The notes under the pieces are model-generated. The model had not been told where the DNA came from and did not search any database. It saw nothing but the letters and a program-made list of their open reading frames with translations. 64,000 nucleotides of DNA from Trissonchulus latispiculum (taxonomy: Eukaryota > Nematoda > Enoplea > Enoplida > Ironidae), in assembly GCA_030248195.1 (NCBI GenBank), contig JASAND010021212.1, positions 1 through 64,000 of the forward strand. Reading direction: 5' to 3'. The position numbers and the translations under genes were made by a program. Below are positions 1-9,571 of the stretch, piece by piece (position 1 is the stretch's first letter; each line of letters starts with the position of its first letter).

Positions 1-19
1 GTACTTCGTTCAATTGTAT

Positions 20-35
20 TAGCAAGGTGGTGATT
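20..35 (+). repeat. Left outer terminus of the palindrome (GGTGGTGATT)
   Basis: The palindrome begins with AAGGTGGTGATT at 24-35. The four bases next to GGTGGTGATT are GCAA here, where all five other copies in the palindrome have TTAA. This may be a mutated TTAA target site. Confidence 0.6.
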
Positions 36-292
36 GTTCTTGGAGACATCAACTTTGAAGCATTATTACTCATACATTCCTTGGAGTTAAGAACCCATTT
101 TTATATCAAACTGCAGCTTAACAGTTTGCCGTTCCAAGGAATGCAGTGAAACTAACTTTAATTTTTGGGAAATTATTTTACTGCATTTTCGAAGTATTTT
201 GGTTTTCCAGTTTTTTTGTAGACTAATGTTAATTTTATCATGAGGCATCGGCCACATTATTTGATTCCACTATCAAATAGCAGGGGACCCTT
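24..292 (+). repeat. Direct repeat R, outer copy
   Basis: About 270 bp related in direct orientation to about 8634-8912, and more distantly to about 3540-3795. Shared landmarks are the GGTGGTGATT start, CTTGGAGTTAAGAA, TTTTTATATCAAA and a tail resembling ATCAAATAGCNGGGG. Mirror copies lie in the right arm (about 18370-18641). Confidence 0.7.
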
Positions 293-930
293 TTTTAATT
301 ATCACGAAATCGCTCTTTGTTATAAAGAAATTCGCTAAAATGCATGCGCAACCTGCATTGTGCCTACCTTCGCCAGCTTTGGCAAGCGACCATATTAGCT
401 AGAAATCAGCAATCAGGGCAACTAATTTTTTGTAGGGTATTTTTGTGTAAAACACGTCTACTAAGTGGCAACCCAGCAGCTTGCATAATAAATGCTCCAT
501 TCGCTGGAAAAATTTGGTCATGTTTATGCAAAAACTACATTTATGATACCATCGTACCGGATGGCAGTTGAAGTTGATAATACCACGGATAATTGGCCTC
601 ATTGAGACCGTCAAATCGACACCTTTAGTTTAATTTTACGGCTTGCGTAGCTGAAGTAGTAATGCATTATTTGATTTCTGCAGAAGTGACAAGTTTTTTT
701 CAAAACAAGAAAATTGGTGATACCTCACAATACAGAAGAGCTAGAAAGTTGCTTTAAAAAACAAAAATGTAGGGATCAACGAGATCTTTCGAATGAGTAT
801 AGTATTTGAATTTTTGAATCAGGGATTGCGCCGAGGGTGTTAGAACAGCAAATGAAGTTATTTTTGAAGAGTTTCATCAAATTTCATCTTAATTTGGAGC
901 CATAAAACCAACAATATGTGCCAGGGAAAG

Positions 931-944
931 AATCACCACCTTAA
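931..944 (-). repeat. Inverted copy of the TTAA/GGTGGTGATT terminus (left arm)
   Basis: AATCACCACC followed by TTAA, in the opposite orientation to the copy at 24. The pair 24-35 / 931-944 could bound a non-autonomous element of about 0.9 kb with a 10-bp inverted repeat. The mirror copy is at 17723-17736. Confidence 0.55.
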
Positions 945-1838
945 ACGATACAGTACACCCCAAAATACAAATCTGATCTCTTGCACTCGCTTAGGATATT
1001 ATATAACAACAGAATCTGACATACAATCATTGCTACCGTGCAAGTTGACAGCGATGTGATTTGACTGAGAGATACATGTCCTAAAATGATGTTTATATAT
1101 ACTCCTGTGAGCCTATGTTTACCGTAAATATCGCAAAATAGGTATATTTTACACAAACCTCTTGCTTGTTTTTGAAACTACTTTGGGATGTCGTCCAAAT
1201 TAAGGGATCAACAGAATTTTAACCTAACCTGCTCCTAAAGCTAAGGTTAGTTTTCTTGAGAGCAGTGAGTCGTTTGATACAATTCCAGTTAGAACACTGT
1301 AGACATGAAGTGATTCTAGGACCATGAATAGGAAAACCGTCTGAGTCCAATACTGTATTGTTGGTGCTATGATGCTACATGTTTTTCTGCAAAAAACAAG
1401 TGTCAGGTGTTCCACGCCTGCTAAAAATTGGTTTTATGCCATTACCTCAAGTGCAGCATAATTCACGAAGCACGAAAATTCAGCACTACTTGGAATAATC
1501 TGCAAAACTTTTCATTTTTGGAGAGAATCGAAGAAAATGAATTGAAAAAGTTTCGCAGCTATGCTTTGCTAAAAAAAAAGGCCCATTTTCACTGTTTCGG
1601 CATGAGGATAAAGCCGAATTGACCTACATACTCCAGAACTTAGCTCAAACTACTTTATATACACACAATGAGATTTTTTAAAAGTCACTGAAACCTGTAT
1701 TGCAACTAACCAAATTCGATTCCAAAATGTTTTCGAGTCCCAGTTTTAACATTTGCATATCTCAGACGAAGGATTGACCCATATCCATAATATTTAAATA
1801 AATTAACTTCACTACGTTTGGACAGTTTAACAATCAAA
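945..1838. other. No gene seen
   Basis: AT-rich palindrome-arm sequence between the TTAA-flanked motif and the first small ORF. Open frames here are short and have no recognisable motif. The mirrored stretch is about 16843-17722. Confidence 0.5.
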
Positions 1839-2120
1839 TTAGAAAATGTAGGTGAGATGTTTCATGAAACCTACCCAAGACCATCGGTTCTCAACCATTA
1901 ATAAGATAAAAATATGACATATAAGCAAGGTTATTTCTTCGCAAAGATGAACAAAGCCTTCATAGTATTCAGCATTTCTGAAACTAAAACGACGATGAAC
2001 CAAGCAAGCAAATGCTGCAGCTTGTCTAAGTATGGGTACCCAGGTTGAATGCCTTTCAGATGGAGTTCCCGCAGCACTGGAGTTACAGCCGTGGATGTAA
2101 CGAACGTTCTGACATTGCAT
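1839..2120 (-). CDS. Small hypothetical ORF (93 aa), left arm
   Basis: Open frame of 93 codons starting MQCQNVRYIHGCN. A hydrophobic segment lies at roughly residues 63-76 and an aromatic-rich tail at the C-terminus. I recognise no family. The only support is that the frame is unbroken in both arms (mirror at 16561-16842). That is weak evidence, because the duplication looks recent. It lies on the same strand as the signal-peptide exon at 2371-2441 and could be a later exon of that transcript or a chance frame. Confidence 0.25.
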   Translation of the reverse strand: MQCQNVRYIHGCNSSAAGTPSERHSTWVPILRQAAAFACLVHRRFSFRNAEYYEGFVHLCEEITLLICHIFILLMVENRWSWVGFMKHLTYIF

Positions 2121-2370
2121 TAGATCACCTCCTGCGATTTCTTTAGCAGTTATTTACTGTTAGCATTCCTTTTTTCCTCAAAAAGCATAGATTCTGTCTG
2201 AGTGCAAACTGTGGTGATGTAGTTTAAAGAAATGTGCCTGCAAGCAGAGACGCAGCTTTATCGCGTCTGGTGCATTACTTCTTCTTTCTCATTTACTTCT
2301 GTATTTCTTTGAACAGTTTTACGGGACATATGTTTTAAGACAAAGGAAACGTGCATGGCCACGAACTTAC

Positions 2371-2441
2371 CTTGTAATAATTTGGCAGAAAGCGGTCGCA
2401 GCAAGAATAATTATAATCCACAAGCAACCAATTGTTTTCAT
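2371..2441 (-). CDS. Putative signal-peptide exon, left arm
   Basis: An ATG opens a 71-nt exon encoding 23 residues: MKT, then a hydrophobic stretch (IGCLWIIIILAATAFC) and a short polar end. A consensus GTAAGT splice donor follows directly. This is the layout of a signal-peptide first exon of a secreted protein. An acceptor about 130 nt further along would extend the frame by roughly 30 residues without a recognised domain. The mirror copy is identical in the right arm (16240-16310). The function is unknown. Confidence 0.4.
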
Positions 2442-2555
2442 GGTTATGATAACATATTTTTCAACCTTTGAGTGATGCGGATCTGCTGGTCTCTAAAATG
2501 CAGAGGCGGCTAAACAATATAACGGTTAAAACAGCAGTCAGAACCTAATATTGAG

Positions 2556-2882
2556 TTAAAGCAGTTTACGCAAATATTCTCTAATGCAATTATAAGAGTG
2601 GCAAAAATTAATTACTAGTTTGGATCGATCCAGTTTGCATCCCACTCCAATTTCAGGAAAATTATTGTCTGGTTCATCGTGAAATAGATATCGCTCTAAA
2701 AATGATGCATGGTCCTCCCACAAATCGAGTGCTGGCTTAGCAGCTGCTGAGAATTGCGCAGCAAAATCAGGGTGTATAGGGGGTAGTCGTAATCCATCCA
2801 AATATTTAATAGTGCCTCTGTAATATCCAGCAGCAATCAGCAGTGGTCGAGTGCTTGAAGCAATGTACAGCAAATCTGACAT
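2556..2882 (-). CDS. Hypothetical protein (108 aa), left arm
   Basis: Intact frame of 108 codons beginning MSDLLYIASSTRPLLIAAGY, with normal amino-acid composition: a proline-rich turn (LRLPPIHPDF), an acidic stretch (FHDEPDNNFPE) and a basic C-terminus. It has no signal peptide, transmembrane segment or motif I can name. The mirror ORF at 15799-16125 gives the same protein, whereas nearby Crypton exons have diverged by indels between arms. It lies about 110 bp upstream of the signal-peptide exon on the same strand. It may be cargo or host sequence carried in the palindrome. Confidence 0.4.
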   Translation of the reverse strand: MSDLLYIASSTRPLLIAAGYYRGTIKYLDGLRLPPIHPDFAAQFSAAAKPALDLWEDHASFLERYLFHDEPDNNFPEIGVGCKLDRSKLVINFCHSYNCIREYLRKLL

Positions 2883-4612
2883 CTAAATCATTCAAGATTT
2901 ACGGTAAATGATTGTTTCAAAACATCCGCTGCTTCGACAATGGTGTGCACTGCGTCATACTGACTTCATGATTGCAAAAACGTAAAATTTGACAACAACA
3001 GTCACGGTAATATTTAGTCAGTTAGTCGGCAGAGATCTTGATCTTATTATTATTGAGACTACCGTGTGTCTTTAAAGCCGTTTTTCTAACATTTAAATAA
3101 GTAGAAACAAAAAATAAATAAAAATGAACAAAATAATCTAGAAAGACCATTTAGCAGTAACATTTAAGCAGCATTTATCCGGAGATGTATATCAAAAACA
3201 TTATTAGAAATAAAATGCCTTTAACTCACAGCAGAGTAATTTGTTTCGCTGTTTTTTATGTTGCTCGCTATTGCGGTCTGGGTTTACTATTACTTGCAGC
3301 AAGTGTCATGCTGAGATGTGTATTCAGTTTGCTGATAGTATAAATGGGTAGGATTAACATTTTTACATTTAGTACATTTATTAATAAAAGATGATTTTAT
3401 GATGATTTTATTATCAGAGCAAACTCAAATGTAGCAAATCAGCTGCTACATTCACAAATAGAGCCCAGGAAACATGGAAAAATTATCCGCTATCATTGCT
3501 GGATGAAGCTCAGAGAAGCAGGCACAAGTTAAGCACACATTGATGCTGTTTTCAGCTAAGCTTCTTTTGGTGACATCCACTCTGAGCCGTAATTACTCAT
3601 TCATTACCATCCTTACATCAAAATATATAACTTCAGATACCCTTCATCTGCGATGTAAAATATTTTGGACTTTAGGAATTAGCATACTGAATTACACAAA
3701 TGAGGGCAGCCTTTTTGGATTTTTGCAGACTAAAGTATTTTAGTTAGAGCGGGAGTTAGATCATTCGATACTTCTACCAAGTAGCTGGGGTTCTTTATTT
3801 AGTCTTTTATGAAGTAGCTTTTCGTGATGCAGACTTTACGTAAACGTATGCGTGAACCTTAATTAAGTTTACTTACTAAATAACTTTTACATGCGCATGT
3901 GTTTACTTATAAACAGGTATATGCAAAAGTTTACAAGTAGCTCAGTAACATTTACACTAATAGTAGGCCTGCTGCGCGGTAGATATTCTTATATAGTATA
4001 AGAATGGGTTTTATAGCACGTCTGCGCGTGCACTCAGGGATTTATATGTACGGCGTGCGGGAAACCTGAGTAATTGGTACGAGTGCGCGAAGCGCACGAG
4101 TGCCGCGCACGAGGGTTTCCCGTGCGTCGATATATTAGTGTCTGGGTGAATTAGCAGACGTGCTGTAAAGTACTTATACAACGAAACAGCAAAATACTGG
4201 GGTGCATACAAAAGAATAACTCCCTCGCGGGAGCAGATCTCGGGCGCCACGCGCACTCGGCCAGCCCACTGGAGTTAAGCATGAGTTAAAAGCCACCGGC
4301 TTAAGAACTTCCTGGAATGTTGTAGCGGAACGCTATACTGTAGCGGAATGCTATGGCCTTCACACACGTTCACTACATAGCTGGTTTTTTGGTTTTCATC
4401 AAGATTCTCAACAAAGCTTCACTTTAAAAAGAACAGATAATCACGTGAACAAAACATGAAAACCGGAGAGAGCGCGAATAAAGGAAAAGGAAAACGAAAC
4501 CTAATTTGCATACGCAAAAACAAAGCTATAGAGATGGTTCAGTCTGTTAGTGTCTGCGACAGCCGGGCGGCTGCTCAGACGTGGATGTTTTGTGAGCAGT
4601 TTTGATTTGGAA
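2883..4612. other. Non-coding arm sequence upstream of the Crypton gene
   Basis: Contains the diverged direct repeat R copy (3540-3795) and a GC-rich stretch at about 4015-4260 with short palindromes such as GTGCGCGAAGCGCAC. It also has a possible 53-residue hydrophobic frame on the plus strand from about 3187. I see no recognisable gene. The GC-rich stretch sits 350-600 bp upstream of the Crypton start and could hold its promoter or the element edge. Confidence 0.4.
3540..3795 (+). repeat. Direct repeat R, diverged middle copy
   Basis: Shares with the outer and inner copies the order ATTACTCATTCATTACC, a TTTTGCAGACT stretch and a tail ATCATTCGATACTTCTACC followed by AGTAGCTGGGG. It is more diverged than the other two. 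Mirrored at about 14880-15130. Confidence 0.55.
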
Positions 4613-6388
4613 ATGTCGACTACAACGGTCCCTACGGAACGATTCGCAGAAACTGATGACGCATCGATCAAGGAGCTAATAGATCTTGGGCGGGTACCGA
4701 ACACAGATAAAACAACCGCATGGTCAGTCAACTGTTTCAACCAATTCCGCGCAGTTTTGGTGCCAGAAATCATCGATCAGCAGTGCCAGAACCAACACAA
4801 ATGGATGAAGCAGATGCGGACATGTGGCTTACGAGATTTTTCTATTCGGCACGACAACTAGGAGGTAACTAGACTTTAACACTTATCTTCGAAATTTTTA
4901 ATAGTATTATGGCTTCGGTAAGAAACTGTCGTTTACTAGTTGGAAAAATGAAGTATAGTAAACGTTGGCCAGCCAATGTCATTTGTAGCTTACTGGTCTG
5001 AGGGGATAGTAACAGTGCGCTAACTAATAATAGTCGTCGAAATCGAAAATTTTTGCGTAATTTAGGTAAAGAGTACAAGCCAAACACTCTGTACTACATC
5101 GCCTGCGGATTACTGCCCCCACTTTAGAGAAAACGGAAAGGACTACAATTTCTTAGACAAAAATGATTTACGTTTTAAGCGGTAAGCAATGCTGATTGAA
5201 TTAATGATACAAAAGTCTGTAATAAGTCAGTGCAGTTGAGCTAAAGAGGCTGGAGATTATTTGTTATTCTTCGTTTACAGATGCCGAGATACATTGGATG
5301 CCAAAATTAAGGAATTGACACGACAAGGAAAAGGAACAAGGCAACCTATGGGTAACCCTATCGCAATAGAGGACGAAAAGGCCATGTGGAACTCCGGTGC
5401 GTTCGGAGATCACAGTGCTAAGAGTCTGCAGCAAACCATGTTTTTCTACAACGGAAAAGTGTTCGGTTTAAGAGGAAGGCAGGAACACAGGCAGTTGACA
5501 ATCGAGCAGTTCTCAACAGAGGATACTGGAGACTGGATTAAGATTGTATATACTGAGGCGTCAACTAAAACATACAAGGTGAGTCATGTCCCATACAGTA
5601 TTGTTCAACTAACGATCATATATAATTCTAAACCGTGAACAAGATCTGCTATAAATAGGAATCAGCCTGTAGTGAACTAGCAATAGCAAATTTATTTTTG
5701 CTGGTTTAGGGAGGTTTACAGGATATTGGATATCAGCCTAGAAAAGTGGAACACTGGTCCCAGACTACTGATATTCCATGCATTGCGGAACTGTATAGAA
5801 CTTATCTTGATATACTAGGACCTGGACCTTTCTATCGTAAGCCACTCAATAACATGGGAAACACACTCCGGCAGGGATGGAAACTGGGTCGTGGGTCATT
5901 GGGTCATGGGTCGTTTGGGTCGCTCTTTTTGCATGGGTCACTGGGTCTTGGGTCACTAATTTCGAAAAAACCTCTGGGTCAGGGTGGGTCTGGGTTAACA
6001 TTCCTATGGGTCACTTTGGGTCTGGGTCAGCAATCTTAGTGAGGCATTTTGGGTCTGGATCACAGGGGTCTTGCCAAATCTTTGAAGATTCAATTTTCGT
6101 GGTGGAATTTAACTAGTTTTAAAGGTAAAACCTACCATTTCTGAAAACTTTTCGCATCTTCGGCGCGATCACTAACTAATTAGTTAAATTTACTAGTCAT
6201 TTCGCAGAAATCACTAGAATTAATGTGTGACTTAGGTACTAATAAAAGCACGTATACTAAAGTGGAGACATTTCGGTAGATTTTCATTTCCAGCATCAAC
6301 CACTCAGGTCTCAGTTTAGCTGGTTTTTTAAATAAATATATAATCAGGCCAAAACGTGAACACCCAAAATTACAGACCCACCTTTACT

Positions 6389-6429
6389 CTGCGACCGGTT
6401 TCGGACCACGGGGGTCCTTCATCAGGCAG
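6389..6429 (-). ncRNA. Type I hammerhead ribozyme motif, reverse
   Basis: Mirror of the forward motif on the minus strand. All core elements are present: CTGATGA, the stem II pair, GAAAC, GTC and flanking CTGC/GCAG. The two ribozymes are head to head, separated by about 46 bp. Confidence 0.7.
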
Positions 6430-6475
6430 TTCCTGTTGCTTCGACGCTTCCTCCTCTCCGATAAAGCAACAGGAA

Positions 6476-6516
6476 CTGCCTGATGAAGGACCCCCGTGGT
6501 CCGAAACCGGTCGCAG
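6476..6516 (+). ncRNA. Type I hammerhead ribozyme motif, forward
   Basis: Order seen: CTGC (stem I), CTGATGA core at 6480-6486, stem II GGACC..GGTCC, GAAAC at 6503-6507, a minimal stem III, then GTC with predicted cleavage after C6512. GCAG follows at 6513-6516 and pairs with the first CTGC. One extra A lies between the core and stem II. The very short stem III is typical of Penelope-associated hammerheads thought to cleave as dimers. Confidence 0.7.
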
Positions 6517-7935
6517 AGTAAAGGTGGGTCTGTAATTTTGGGTGTTCACGTTTTGGCCTGATTATATATTTATTTGATGTCCTTGCATCCTTGTGGATCC
6601 GTGAACAGGCAGCTGTTTTTACCTTTATCAATTTTAGCTGGTTTTTTGTAAGAAAAACAACCAATTGATCTAGTTTCACAAGTGGAATGTACTTATACTT
6701 GCATTTTACCAAAAGTTAGAAAAGTTAGAAATTTCAAAAACACTGCACAACGGGTCAATCTTGGTTAGAGTCAATCTGTGTAACGTTATTCTATTGGGTC
6801 ATTTGGGTCTGGGTCGCAAAAATTGTTGGGTCAGTTGGGTCTGGGTCAAGAAACCGTTTGGGTCATTTGGGTCTGGGTCACTAAATTTTAAAATTTTATG
6901 GGTCATCTTGGGTCTGGGTCAAATTTGCGTTTGGGTCGAGTGGGTCGTGGGTCACAAAAAATGACCCAGTTTCCATCCCTGCACTCCGGTATAGCACGCA
7001 ACCTGTCGGAATCAACGTGCTCGGCAGCATGATGAAAAGTATTTGTGCCGAGGCAGGTGTCACCGGTTCTTTTACCAATCACTCGGGGAGAAAAACTCTG
7101 GCAACAACCTTATTCCGACACAACTTGGATGAGCAGTTAATCAGAGACAGGACCGGGCACCGATCAGATGCAATCAGAGTATACAAACGCTCATCGGACA
7201 TCCAGCAGGTAACACTAACACAATGTAGCGGAGAGTAACATAATAGCCATGTGTGTTGCGACCAAAGTTAAAACCACATCTACTCAGTTACTTACGACTT
7301 CAATATTACTATCACGGAGTGAGACTGTGAGAGTGGTTCACTAAGCACTATATAAAGCAGCTTTGGATGAACCAAATGCAGGAAGAAAGCAATTCATTTA
7401 ACAATAGTCGTATTACCGGTAATACCATATAACACGGTTGCGTAACTAAACTGTTTTCTTTTTCACACTTCAGATGGAAGTTTCCTCCTATCTGGATCCG
7501 CCGAAACGTAGCCGATTGGAAGTTAACAGTAATTCTCAAAGCGAGAGCTAGTCCACCGCTTGTGGTTCAGATTCTTCGCCGAGCATGTTCTCAGAAAATG
7601 AAGACACGCAGGAGGAAACGGAAATTCCCACAGACGGAGCATTCTCAGCGGAAGAAACCTTGTTACAGGTCCAGGAGGATCAAAACAGCCAGCAGGCTGA
7701 GACCTATGACCCTGGGAATACCGATAAGCCGAATGTTGATGTCAGCGACACCTTCAGCCAGCAACCTGCCTCTATCATGATCAGTCAGGCGAACGAAACT
7801 GTAACGAACTGTGCCAACCCTGTCCAGAACGCCAACCCGCCACCTAGTCATCCCCCATTCTTTGCAGGAGGCGCATTCACCGGCTGCACTATTGTATTTA
7901 ATTTAAACCAGTGTGATAAAAATCAAGCTCACTGA

Positions 7936-8629
7936 TTTGTGTCTTCTGGATAAATACTAACTTCAGTTTGACAATGTAACTTTAACTTTATTAAACCCAT
8001 ATCTTTGCTAAGCAAAACTGTGCATCGTGCGTATAACTTAGTTATACGCACGATGCACGATTATACGGCACAATTACCAGCTGAGGCAGCGTGCACTCAG
8101 CAATATATACGCACGCAATTAACATAGGAAAAGGGAGAGTGAGTTGTATAAATGGTTATTTCAGCGTTCTTGTAAAGCTTTTTCAGTGATTTTCTGCTGA
8201 TTTTTAATAATATTTTAATGGCTTTCCCACCATTCCACTCATTAAAGTAATATAATGTTAGTACAGAATAAGGACTGTAATATCATGAATTTAATCACTA
8301 ATCAGCAAAGGTTTGGATAATGCAATGCTGCACATTGGCAATTGCAACCAGTTTTCACTGATTCTATATCTTCAAATTGTGACGAACTTATGTTTACGTA
8401 ATGAGTCATCCTGGTGTCGGAAGTTGAAACTTTCAAATCTACGTGTAAATCATGCTCTACCATCTTGAAGCTCTGGTTACGTACATTTTGCAAAAAGTTA
8501 TCTTTTGCGTAGTGGCCGCACGGAACGCAGATGGCTGAGCAAACATAAAGGACCTCCTGCGCTGAGATGTAGAAGAAGAAACAATAATCAGAATCACAGT
8601 GGTTGCAACAAGAGCAAACATAGTGTTGC
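7936..8629. other. Downstream of the Crypton gene; no gene seen
   Basis: Holds the hairpin at 8020-8058 and AT-rich sequence. A 117-codon frame at 8302-8655 on the minus strand is intact only in this arm; the right-arm counterpart is broken. I regard it as chance. Confidence 0.5.
8020..8058. terminator. Perfect 18-bp hairpin downstream of the left Crypton gene
   Basis: GTGCATCGTGCGTATAAC is followed after 3 nt by its exact complement. It lies 85 bp past the Crypton stop codon. It could be a 3' processing structure or the edge of the element; a transcription terminator is only one guess. The mirrored copy at 10745-10783 keeps both stems. Confidence 0.4.
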
Positions 8630-8643
8630 TTAAGGTGGTGATT
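8630..8643 (+). repeat. Inner TTAA/GGTGGTGATT terminus (left arm)
   Basis: TTAA at 8630-8633 followed by GGTGGTGATT. The following 270 bp resemble the sequence inside the outer terminus at 24. The mirror copy is at 10165-10178. Confidence 0.6.
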
Positions 8644-8912
8644 CCCTTTGGTCACATAAAGTTTGCACCATTATTATTCATTCATTACTTGGAGTTAAGA
8701 AGCCATTTTTATATCAAAATGCAGCTTGACATTTTCTCTTGTTAATGCATACCATGAAACTAATGCTGCTTTCAAAAATATTTTTAACACATTTATAATG
8801 AAGAATAAGGAATAAATGAAGAAGTATAATTTTCCAGATTTTTTGCAGACTCAAATAAATCTTTTGGCGCGACATCGGTTATATCATTCGATACCTCCAT
8901 CAAATAGCTGGG
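8634..8912 (+). repeat. Direct repeat R, inner copy
   Basis: Related to 24-292 over its full length. It ends in ATAGCTGGGGG immediately before the Maverick-type terminal repeat at 8916. Mirrored at about 9900-10174. Confidence 0.7.
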
Positions 8913-8915
8913 GGC

Positions 8916-9245
8916 AGTGGTATAGTGCGAGCTTTTCGAGTCCCAATCATTGGATTGAGACTTACCTCCTAGTCCCTGTACTCCATACAACAACGTTATC
9001 ACCTAGTACCCTTGTACAACCAGTACCCCCTGTACCCCCAGTACCCCTAGTACCCCCTGTACACCCAGTACTTCTGATACCCCCAGTGCTGCCTGTACCC
9101 CTAGTATATCATGTACTCCTACTACTCCCACCACCATTTACGTTCCCAGTCCCCCCAAAACCACCAATGTCAGAGTAACAACACTGATACCGACAGTCCG
9201 TCCCTCTGCGTTCTTCCCCCGAGGCTTGGGACCCGACGTCGGCCC
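8916..9245 (+). repeat. Maverick-type terminal inverted repeat, left half of palindrome centre
   Basis: Begins AGTGGTATAGTGCGAGC. It then runs through CCCAGTAC-type subrepeats and ends in TCCCTCTGCGTTCTTCCCCC followed by a GGCTTGGGACC stretch. The same order of blocks forms the terminal repeat of the complete Maverick at 18889 (AGTAGTATAGGGCGAGC start), but clearly diverged, so it is a different subfamily. Confidence 0.75.
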
Positions 9246-9571
9246 ATTACCGCACTCCTACCTACCTAACTAACTTACTTCCTACCTACCTACCAAAGCT
9301 ACCTACTTCATACGTATCTAACCACTTACATACCTATACTCACCTACGTACCTACCTACCTAACCTAATCCTATCCTAACTACTTAACTTTACCTAAATC
9401 CGGTCCATCACCAACTAATGTTTTTGTTATTTTTATAATTTTTCTATTGCATAGTATACCCAGTCAATCTATACACAAAGAAACAAATACTGGTAACCCA
9501 TGCAACCATCCATTTTGTGGTAGGATAGGAGTAAGTGGTAGATAAGAGGAGGGGGGGGGGGGAGGGGGGGG
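9246..9571. repeat. Palindrome spacer: CTAC-rich simple repeat and G-run
   Basis: The unpaired centre holds CCTA/CTAC-type tetranucleotide runs at about 9255-9365. AT-rich unique sequence follows, then interrupted homopolymer G runs at about 9549-9575. I see no gene. Such a spacer is what keeps a palindrome from being a perfect hairpin, and the G-run is also a place where polymerases and assemblers fail. Confidence 0.8.

Larger units (their letters stand above)
6330..6632. mobile_element. Penelope-like terminal remnant nested in the hAT element (left arm)
   Basis: A near-perfect inverted repeat at 6330-6575 is followed by about 57 bp of tail. The insert is flanked by a 15-bp duplication TTTAGCTGGTTTTTT at 6315-6329 and 6633-6647. 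Each half carries a hammerhead ribozyme motif, a feature known from the terminal repeats of Penelope-like elements and related retrozymes. There is no reverse transcriptase. I infer a 5'-truncated, head-to-head terminal copy. Confidence 0.65.
5872..6981. mobile_element. hAT-type non-autonomous element with GGGTC arrays (left arm)
   Basis: Terminal inverted repeat CAGGGATGGAAACTGGGTC at 5872, with its complement ending at 6981. The 8-bp target duplication CACTCCGG lies at 5864-5871 and 6982-6989. The CAG start and 8-bp duplication are hAT hallmarks. Both subterminal regions are packed with GGGTC motifs, facing inward from each end. No transposase is encoded. It interrupts exon 4 of the Crypton gene, and the reading frame resumes exactly after one copy of the duplication. 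Confidence 0.9.
4613..7935 (+). pseudogene. Crypton-type tyrosine recombinase gene, left arm (broken)
   Basis: Spliced gene for the DUF3504-like tyrosine recombinase typical of animal Cryptons, which cut and rejoin DNA through a catalytic tyrosine. Exons by consensus borders are 4613-4864, 5066-5181, 5281-5578, 5710-5871 plus 6990-7208, and 7474-7935. Visible motifs are an N-terminal helical part (RFAETDDASIKELIDLG), the first arginine region (KVFGLRGRQEHR), the second box NHSGR (H..R), then TGHRS and the candidate nucleophile in RVYKR. The C-terminus ends in a family-like tail (FAGGAFTGCTIVFN). Breaks: a frameshift near 4750 in exon 1, a frameshift and stop near 5117 in exon 2, and a hAT insertion in exon 4. 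An in-frame TAG at 7549-7551 is shared with the other arm, although a 42-nt GT..AG segment spans it and could be spliced out. The start at 4613 is preferred over 4550 because family similarity begins there. Confidence 0.85.
24..9245 (+). repeat. Left arm of an 18.6-kb palindrome
   Basis: The stretch from 24 to about 9245 is repeated in reverse complement at about 9572-18641. The same order of landmarks is read outward-in on both sides: outer terminal motif, two small ORFs, Crypton exons, hAT insertion, Penelope-like remnant, hairpin and Maverick-type terminal repeat. Differences between the arms are mostly single-base indels plus scattered substitutions. The left arm is about 140 bp longer overall, about 70 bp of which lies in the hAT copy. 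The outer boundary at 24 is sharp, since bases 1-23 have no mirror partner. A real inverted duplication and an assembly fold-back artefact both fit this pattern. Confidence 0.93.

Noticed and set aside
5746..6116. Glycine/serine-rich open frames over the GGGTC arrays
   Set aside because: The frames follow the GGGTC repeats of the hAT element after leaving Crypton exon 4. The repeated WVTGS/GLGS residues come from the pentamer.
8816..9178. Open frame with proline/valine-rich C-terminal half
   Set aside because: It runs into the low-complexity CCCAGTAC repeats of the Maverick-type terminal repeat. The PPVPPVP pattern is a product of the repeat, not of a gene.
9246..9571. Possible origin or telomere-like repeat at the palindrome centre
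   Set aside because: The CCTA/CTAC runs are irregular and do not match a telomere hexamer or heptamer. Simple sequence is the safer reading.
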